Assembly (NCBI RefSeq): GCF_000720725.1
Contig: NZ_JOCQ01000003.1
Span: 1-64,000 of the forward strand
Direction: 5' to 3'
Length of the DNA: 64,000 nt
Source of the DNA: Streptomyces rimosus subsp. rimosus
GTDB taxonomy: Bacteria > Actinomycetota > Actinomycetes > Streptomycetales > Streptomycetaceae
A model generated the notes under the pieces. The model searched no databases. It was not told where the DNA came from and saw nothing but the letters and a program-made list of their open reading frames with translations. The first letter of the stretch is position 1. Each line of letters begins with the position of its first letter. Below are positions 59,025-64,000 of this stretch, one piece after another. The position numbers were made by a program, and so were the translations under genes.

Positions 59025-60980
59025 CTATGCAGTTTCAGTGACAGGCGCATCTACAAGTTCGCGCAGTTTGTCGCGGGTTTCGGCGTCCGTGGAATAGATG
59101 ACAGTGCCGACGATGCCGCGGGTGAGAAGCACCTTGTACGTGTTGAGGATCAGTTGCCGTACATCAGACTGCGGCACGCGTTTCAACGCAGGGTCGGCCG
59201 ATGCCGCGTGATCAACGAGCCATGCACCATTTCGCCACAACAGGTCCGGCCCAATGATCACACCGCTCCAGTCGTACTCGAAGCCCTGTGCGTTATAGAT
59301 GCAGCCGACCTGACCGAAGCCGGACGGGTCGGTGGCCCAAAGCGCGGCGGGCGGGGCTCCCATGACGGCTCGTTCACCCTTGGCGCTCCAAGGGCGGGAC
59401 CAGTCGCCGATAACGATGTCCCCGGGCAGGGGCTCTCTCGGATTGGCGTACGACCATGGCCAGCACAAACCTGCTGTCATGCGCGCGCTGTAGCCATAGG
59501 ACCGTCGCTGGTCGAGAAATGCTTCCAGTTCCTGGGGGGTGTTGGCTATTTTGAGCTCCATTAGACCGTCAGGGTTCCAACCCGCCGGTCCATCCCTGGA
59601 TGGTTCGAGCAGTTGCTCCACCCAACGCAGATACGCCTCACTGCCACGGCTTCGAAAGTTGCCGTTGAGGCAGATAACCCGACACTCGACACCTTTTTTC
59701 TTGGCCGCAGTTCGGATCAGATCGACCGTTCCCAGCTCACCAGGACGTATGACTTGGAGCTCGTCGAGCAAGAAGACGGGAACCCGTGCAGCGTCGATCA
59801 GCTCCTCGACCTGCGGCCTTCCGGTTCGATGAGAAGTCGGGGTATACCGATTATTGGAGCTTTCACGGATGCGGTGTGCTTCATCGCAGATCAATACATC
59901 GAGGCTGTTCCGGTCAGCTGTGATGAAGCTGTTGAAGTACTTAAAGAGCTTCTGCACTTCGCGGCTGCGTGAACCGACCATCTTTCGCATGGCTGTAGTG
60001 AAAGCAGCCGACCCTGTGGCGTGCAGCACAGAGAGGCCGCGCCGGTGAAACTCACCGAGCAGGGCCAGCGCGATAGCACTCTTGCCAGACCCCGGGCCGC
60101 CAGCGACAACCACTACCTCCTTGTGGGGCGATTGCTGCGCCCTTCGGACAGCGTGTAGCACTTCCTCATATGCGACGCGCTGCTCATCAAGGAGTACAAA
60201 CTGTTGCTGCTCACGGACCTCATCAGCGGCCACCGCCATAAGAGGCTTCGAAGGGATAATTTCCCCGGCGAGTAGCTCGTCGGATGCCGCTGCGCCGACC
60301 TCCGGGGCTAGGTGCTCCTTCAAGAAAACCATAACGTCTCTGCGACGCTCAGCACTGAACAGCCGCCCGTGCGCGCTCTGCCCCGCGTCGTACAATCCAG
60401 CAACGTCAGATTCGGCCGCATTGTACAGATAGGCTACCCCCGTGATCCGTTCCGGGTGCCCAACGAGAGCCCCGTTATGGGACACCAAGTAATCGCAGTA
60501 GCGGCGCACTTGCTCGATCGGGTTGAGCATAGGTCGACCGCTGGGTCCGGTCCGGCACAGCAGCGGTTTCCCCTCCACCGCCTCTGCACTTTTCCACTGC
60601 TTCAACTCGATGACGACGTACGAGGGGTTCCCACTATCCGGGTGCACACCAGCAAGTATTACGTCGACCCACTTAGAAGTAAGTGGCAGGTGGTACTCCA
60701 TCATCACATCGATTTGCTCAAGGCCGGCATCCAGTAGTACGGCAGATAGCGCCGATATACTCTCCCCCCAAAAGCGCACCTCGGATGCACTGGGAGCGCA
60801 GCCGTGTTCCCGGACGAATCGCTCTCGCAACTGAGATGGCAGCGAGCCTTCATGCGCCAGCGCGGCGACTTCGTGTGCCGATCCACGGAACAGCAAGGAT
60901 TGCCCCCAGGTTGCGTACAGGGTCTCGGGTGTCCACTCTATCTCCGCAGACGCTCCCCCTGCGTGCCGGAGCGCGTGCAT
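59025..60980 (-). CDS. nuclease-DUF2075 helicase-like protein, candidate phage defence
   Basis: 651 residues from ATG at 60980 (start not certain). An N-terminal PD-(D/E)XK-like site (D106 in KWVDVILAG, E125 and K127 in VVIELKQWK) is followed by a DUF2075/Schlafen-type P-loop helicase: Walker A GGPGSGKS (294-301), DEAH (366-369), FLLDELQVIRPGE, and C-terminal helicase motifs (NAQGFEYDWSGVIIG, NTYKVLLTRG with the final Arg). It reads against the surrounding core operons and has lower GC with many non-optimal codons. Proteins of this layout are often found in defence islands; the target nucleic acid is unknown. Confidence 0.85.
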   Translation of the reverse strand: MHALRHAGGASAEIEWTPETLYATWGQSLLFRGSAHEVAALAHEGSLPSQLRERFVREHGCAPSASEVRFWGESISALSAVLLDAGLEQIDVMMEYHLPLTSKWVDVILAGVHPDSGNPSYVVIELKQWKSAEAVEGKPLLCRTGPSGRPMLNPIEQVRRYCDYLVSHNGALVGHPERITGVAYLYNAAESDVAGLYDAGQSAHGRLFSAERRRDVMVFLKEHLAPEVGAAASDELLAGEIIPSKPLMAVAADEVREQQQFVLLDEQRVAYEEVLHAVRRAQQSPHKEVVVVAGGPGSGKSAIALALLGEFHRRGLSVLHATGSAAFTTAMRKMVGSRSREVQKLFKYFNSFITADRNSLDVLICDEAHRIRESSNNRYTPTSHRTGRPQVEELIDAARVPVFLLDELQVIRPGELGTVDLIRTAAKKKGVECRVICLNGNFRSRGSEAYLRWVEQLLEPSRDGPAGWNPDGLMELKIANTPQELEAFLDQRRSYGYSARMTAGLCWPWSYANPREPLPGDIVIGDWSRPWSAKGERAVMGAPPAALWATDPSGFGQVGCIYNAQGFEYDWSGVIIGPDLLWRNGAWLVDHAASADPALKRVPQSDVRQLILNTYKVLLTRGIVGTVIYSTDAETRDKLRELVDAPVTETA

Positions 60981-61020
60981 ACGGATCGCGCTCCGACAGG
61001 CGAAGAGACTGGCAGGCCAG

Positions 61021-61221
61021 CTATTTCCGCCGCCACCACGACGTCAGGAGGTGACGGTAGATCCTGGCGAGTTCTCGAATAATTTCGGGGCGGTCGGCGG
61101 AGCGGCTACCCCGAATGGCCGCTCTAACGATCAAGCATGCCGTGACGCAGATGGCCACGCAGCAAGTGACCAGCGTAAGGGCGGTCATGGAAGCAGCAAT
61201 GAACAGAGGGTCGGAGAGCAA
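61021..61221 (-). CDS. small membrane protein upstream of the DUF2075 gene
   Basis: 66 residues from TTG at 61221, 5 nt after GAAAGGA; a longer frame from 61257 lacks a site. One long hydrophobic stretch with three Cys (MTALTLVTCCVAICVTACLIV) and a basic C-terminal tail (RELARIYRHLLTSWWRRK). It ends 41 bp before the DUF2075 start and so is likely in the same transcript, possibly as a membrane partner. Confidence 0.6.
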   Translation of the reverse strand: MLSDPLFIAASMTALTLVTCCVAICVTACLIVRAAIRGSRSADRPEIIRELARIYRHLLTSWWRRK

Positions 61222-61753
61222 GGCAGTCCTTTCGGCGCTGCGCCGAACCGTGATCAAGCGCGCAGTCTCGGCTCGTTGCAGCCCATCGGTGTTCAGTCTG
61301 AGTATTTAGACCGTTTGGTCGGAACTGGCCGACGGTGCCGTGGAGACTGCCGTGTCCCGGCATGCTGCGCAGTGCGGCGCGGAAACGACTATCACTGCTG
61401 AGTGACAGCTACCCGTGTGGGAAGGCATGGAGAAGCTCCGTTGGCTGTTGAGGACGTGTCTGCCATAGCAGAAGTCCGGTGTTTGCCAGATGAGGCGGGA
61501 CTATACAGGAGAACGCCCCGTGAAGAGAGTCGAGTTGGCCCGCCCAGCCGGTACTCGTCGGCGACCTCGCCCAGCCCCACGTCTCGAAGGTCGACACCTA
61601 TGCCCGCTTGAACCTGCAGCCACACCGGGCCAGTTCGAACCCGTCAAGCAGGGTCACGCCGAAGCCGTGCCTCTCGAGGTAGTAGCTCCCTAGACGCAGT
61701 TCACGCCCTGCAGCACGCTACAGGGCGGCTAACTCGTGCCCTCAATAGTGCAG
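61222..61753. other. region without a supportable gene
   Basis: About 530 bp. Both strands have open frames, but none has a ribosome site or a sustained coding pattern; codon bias changes frame several times, as in decayed sequence. It separates the DUF2075 island from the next core operon. Confidence 0.45.
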
Positions 61754-61781
61754 TTGACCTCGCCCATAGGGGTAGTAGAAT
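61754..61781 (+). promoter_or_regulatory. shared promoter family, copy P5
   Basis: -35 TTGACC (61754-61759), 16-bp spacer, -10 TAGAAT (61776-61781), then TTATCTATGTGGTTGAGGGG. Drives the HsdM-like and PAPS-reductase-like genes. Confidence 0.9.
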
Positions 61782-61880
61782 TTATCTATGTGGTTGAGGG
61801 GGAAACCTTCAACTCTGGCCCGCCCCGCGCCCGCGGGGCGGGCCGCCGCATTTTCACCACCCCGACGGATTCGGACCCTC

Positions 61881-62975
61881 ATGACGCAGCAACTCGACCT
61901 TTTCGCCGACCTCCAGCCGGCCCCCATGCCTCCGCAGCCCAAGACCCCGGTGACCTTCGCTGCGAAGCCCAGCCGCAGCACCACTGCGCCTTCGCCCGCG
62001 CCGCGGCCAGCCAAGAAGCAGCCCAGCACACCGGCACGCCCGCGCACCATCAGCGTCCGCCCCGCGAGTGCCCCCCATGCGCAGGCCATGCAGATCGGCG
62101 AAGCCGTCGCCGGAGCCTGGCATCGGCAGCACGGCGGCAACCACGTAAACGTGCCGATCGGCATCGTGGCCGCCCTCAGCCTGATCGGCCAAAAGGACCC
62201 AAACGGGCCCGACCTCGCGACGCAGATCCTCAGCCTGAACGACACGAACCTGATCGGCATGTACCGCGAGATCTGGTCTACCCACTGGTTTCAGCGCCCC
62301 GACCTCATCGACCGGGCCCGCATCCTCCACGAGTGGCTGAACGATACGGACGTCGACAAGAACCGCATATCCGCCGTCCGCGCCGTCACGGAAGCAGCCC
62401 TGAAGAACGGCCTGCTCACCCTGACCGGGTACGCCGACCCCTACCTGCGCTCCATGACCGACGTACTCTCGCCCGTGATGATTCTGCTGCGTAGCCGTGG
62501 CGCTCAGCAGGGGCTCGGCGAGTTCCACACCCCGGCTTCCGTCGCGGAAACCATGGCTGAGATCATGGGCTTCAACACTCTCGACATCATGATGACCACC
62601 ACCGAGGCTGGCCAACCGCAACCGGGCCAGCACATTCACGACCCGGCCGGCGGCAGCGGTGGCCTGCTGCGCGCCGCAGCGCAGAACCTGCGCGAGAAGC
62701 ACCTGGACCCCGCCGATTTCCAGTGGTCGATGTGCGATATCGACGAGATCGCTGCCGCCTGCGCCGCCGTCAACGCCATCATCTGGGGCCTCGGTCCCCG
62801 CGTCACCGTGGCCTGCGCCGACATCCTGACCAACCCCAGGGCAATCGAGGACGCTGTCGAGCACGCTCGCGCCGTGATCGAACACCGCAACTCCGTCTTG
62901 GGCAAGGCGAAGGTCATTGCGGCCATCCAGCGGCCCCAGCAGCTCCTGAACCAGGCCGTGGAGCGCGCGGCGTGA
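61881..62975 (+). CDS. HsdM-like N6-adenine methyltransferase-fold protein without NPPY/F motif
   Basis: 364 residues from ATG at 61881. After a Pro/Ala-rich start and a helical domain, QGLGEFHTPASVAETMAEI and motif I IHDPAGGSGGLLRAA match type I modification subunits. After the strand with CADILTNPR the catalytic NPP[FY] and the target-recognition part are missing, and the protein ends in a helix. It may bind SAM but should not methylate adenine in the usual way. It overlaps the next gene by 4 bp. Confidence 0.8.
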   Translation: MTQQLDLFADLQPAPMPPQPKTPVTFAAKPSRSTTAPSPAPRPAKKQPSTPARPRTISVRPASAPHAQAMQIGEAVAGAWHRQHGGNHVNVPIGIVAALSLIGQKDPNGPDLATQILSLNDTNLIGMYREIWSTHWFQRPDLIDRARILHEWLNDTDVDKNRISAVRAVTEAALKNGLLTLTGYADPYLRSMTDVLSPVMILLRSRGAQQGLGEFHTPASVAETMAEIMGFNTLDIMMTTTEAGQPQPGQHIHDPAGGSGGLLRAAAQNLREKHLDPADFQWSMCDIDEIAAACAAVNAIIWGLGPRVTVACADILTNPRAIEDAVEHARAVIEHRNSVLGKAKVIAAIQRPQQLLNQAVERAA

Positions 62976-63763
62976 ATGTGATCAGTTATGGCGGAGGGGT
63001 GCAGAGCACTGCGCTCATGGGCTTGGCTGCCCGTCACGAGATCCCGTACCACACCCTGCTGTTCGCGAACGTGGGTGATGACAGCGAGGATCCGGCGACG
63101 CTGGAGTACGTACGGCACGTGGCGAGACCGTACGCAGCAGCCAACGGCCTTGCCCTGCACGTCCTGCATCGCACGCTACGGGCCGGCGGGACGGAGACGC
63201 TGTGGGGGCGGATGATGCGGAAGGGCTCTCGCGCACTGCCCATACCCGTCCGGATGCCCAACGGGGCTCCTGGCACGCGGGGTTGCACGCGAGATTTCAA
63301 AATCTGGGTCACTGGCAGGTGGCTCAAGGCGAATGGCGCGACACCCGGCAACCCGGCGACGGTCGCCGTTGGCATCTCCCTCGATGAGATCGCCCGGGCG
63401 GCCAACCGGCGGGTCGAGCCGTACGAGCGGCTGGTCTACCCGCTGCTCGATCTCAAGCTCCGCCGGGTCGACTGCCAGCAGATCATCTCGGAGGCGGGCC
63501 TGCCGGTACCGCCGAAGAGCGCCTGCTGGTTCTGCCCGCTGAAGTCACTGGGGGGCTGGAAGGAGATGCGTCGCGACCGTCCGGGGCTGTTCCTGCGTGC
63601 CTGCTGCCTTGAGGAGTCGCTAAACGAGACGCGGCAGTGGGGCGGCAAAGGCGACGCGGTGTTCCTGACCCGTACCGGCCGGCCGTTGCTCGAAGCGGTC
63701 GAGGCAGCGCAGGAGGAGCTGCCCTTCGATGTGGGCTGCGACTCCGGCTGGTGCATGACCTGA
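62972..63763 (+). CDS. PAPS reductase/ATP pyrophosphatase-fold protein
   Basis: 263 residues from GTG at 62972. The PP-loop is SYGGGVQSTALM at the start. Cys clusters follow: GTRGCTRDFKIW, SACWFCPLKSLGGW, ACCLEES and the C-terminal GCDSGWCMT. This is the phage-type branch of the PAPS reductase/DndC superfamily, enzymes that adenylate or move sulfur. Coupling with an HsdM-like protein suggests a nucleic-acid modification role, but no dnd genes are present and its reaction is unknown. Confidence 0.82.
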   Translation: MNVISYGGGVQSTALMGLAARHEIPYHTLLFANVGDDSEDPATLEYVRHVARPYAAANGLALHVLHRTLRAGGTETLWGRMMRKGSRALPIPVRMPNGAPGTRGCTRDFKIWVTGRWLKANGATPGNPATVAVGISLDEIARAANRRVEPYERLVYPLLDLKLRRVDCQQIISEAGLPVPPKSACWFCPLKSLGGWKEMRRDRPGLFLRACCLEESLNETRQWGGKGDAVFLTRTGRPLLEAVEAAQEELPFDVGCDSGWCMT

Positions 63764-63789
63764 CATGGCTCTGACCTGCGTATCCGCAG

Positions 63790-63817
63790 TTGACCCACCC
63801 CCTAGACGTAGTAGAAT
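63790..63817 (+). promoter_or_regulatory. shared promoter family, copy P6
   Basis: -35 TTGACC (63790-63795), 16-bp spacer, -10 TAGAAT (63812-63817), then TTAGTTAA. The downstream leader (TTGAGGG, CCTCTTGGAG) is nearly the same as after P1. Confidence 0.92.
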
Positions 63818-63872
63818 TTAGTTAACAGGTTGAGGGAAAACCACACCCCCACACCTCTTGGAGACACCCACC

Positions 63873-64000
63873 GTGACCACCGCAACCGCCCAGAACCCCA
63901 CCACCGACGCCGACCAGGACACCGCCGCCGACACCATCGAGGCTGCCCCCTTCGACATCTCCCTCATCGACCTCTACCTCCTGGCCGACCTGATCATCGA
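63873..64000 (+). CDS. core-operon protein, 5' end only
   Basis: Starts at GTG 63873, nine bases after CTCTTGGAG, and runs off the window after 42 codons. Thr/Ala/Asp-rich N-terminus, then FDISLIDLYLLADLII. Too short to assign. Confidence 0.7.
   Translation, partial: MTTATAQNPTTDADQDTAADTIEAAPFDISLIDLYLLADLII

Noticed and set aside
59025..60980. DUF2075 helicase as a missing Cas3
   Set aside because: No HD nuclease domain and no Cas3 helicase signatures; it has a PD-(D/E)XK site and DUF2075 motifs, is 21 kb away and on the other strand.
61392..61693. Small genes in the 61.3-61.7 kb gap
   Set aside because: Open frames on both strands but no ribosome site, no sustained codon bias and no recognisable motif.

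Overview
This is high-GC actinomycete DNA, almost certainly Streptomyces: third codon positions are nearly all G or C, GTG and TTG starts with GGAG-type ribosome sites are common, neighbouring genes are coupled by ATGA/GTGA overlaps, and the families are typical (WhiB-like proteins, DUF5999, XRE regulators with TPR-like tails, a gamma-butyrolactone-receptor-like TetR regulator). About 1-9.77 kb looks like ordinary chromosome: an erythromycin-esterase fragment, a secreted SGNH hydrolase, an FAD oxidoreductase, a quinone reductase behind a SoxR-type promoter, an M24 peptidase homologue that has lost three of five metal ligands, an AraC/GyrI-like regulator and an NTF2-like protein. Five unrelated arrays of 13-17 bp tandem repeats lie in the gaps of the first 7 kb.

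At 9776-9823 the 3' part of a tRNA-Thr(TGT) stands without its 5' half, followed by a tyrosine integrase and a small excisionase-like gene. I read this as one end of a large integrated element (prophage, phage-plasmid or ICE) that runs past the right edge, where the complete tRNA should be. No capsid, tail, terminase large-subunit or conjugation gene is visible here. The element is a mosaic. Core operons (16.8-20.5, 49.7-58.9 and 61.7-64.0 kb) carry ParB, a VRR-NUC nuclease, a Sak4-like ATPase next to a Cas4/RecB-like nuclease, a replication-type HTH protein, an HsdM-like protein without its catalytic motif, a PAPS-reductase-like protein and many small unknowns. These operons share two dispersed control signals: six near-identical promoters with an invariant 16-bp spacer, and a 12-bp box (AAATAGGCCGCT) usually just upstream of a -10 hexamer.

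Cargo without these signals fills 20.5-49.6 kb: membrane proteins, a regulator split by an IS5-family insertion, a small sugar gene set (epimerase, glycosyltransferase, left-handed beta-helix transferase), an HNH nuclease, ParB-domain proteins, a CRISPR cassette, a metallopeptidase and a DUF2079 membrane protein. A second island at 59.0-61.2 kb holds a nuclease-DUF2075 helicase and a small membrane protein, a candidate defence pair.

The most unusual locus is 34.6-38.1 kb. It is a type I-E Cascade operon holding only Cse2, Cas7, Cas5 and Cas6, with a short decayed array of 32-nt spacers and no cas3, cas8e, cas1 or cas2. Its Cse2 is fused in frame to an N-terminal HTH-like domain, and the operon is divergent from the butyrolactone-receptor-like regulator. 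This suggests RNA-guided binding without cleavage, or a relic.

The element is strongly eroded: integrase, glycosyltransferase, NUDIX and metallopeptidase genes each carry one in-frame stop, three others are frameshifted, one regulator is split by the IS and a serine recombinase lacks its catalytic domain. Real decay and assembly error cannot be told apart from this sequence alone.
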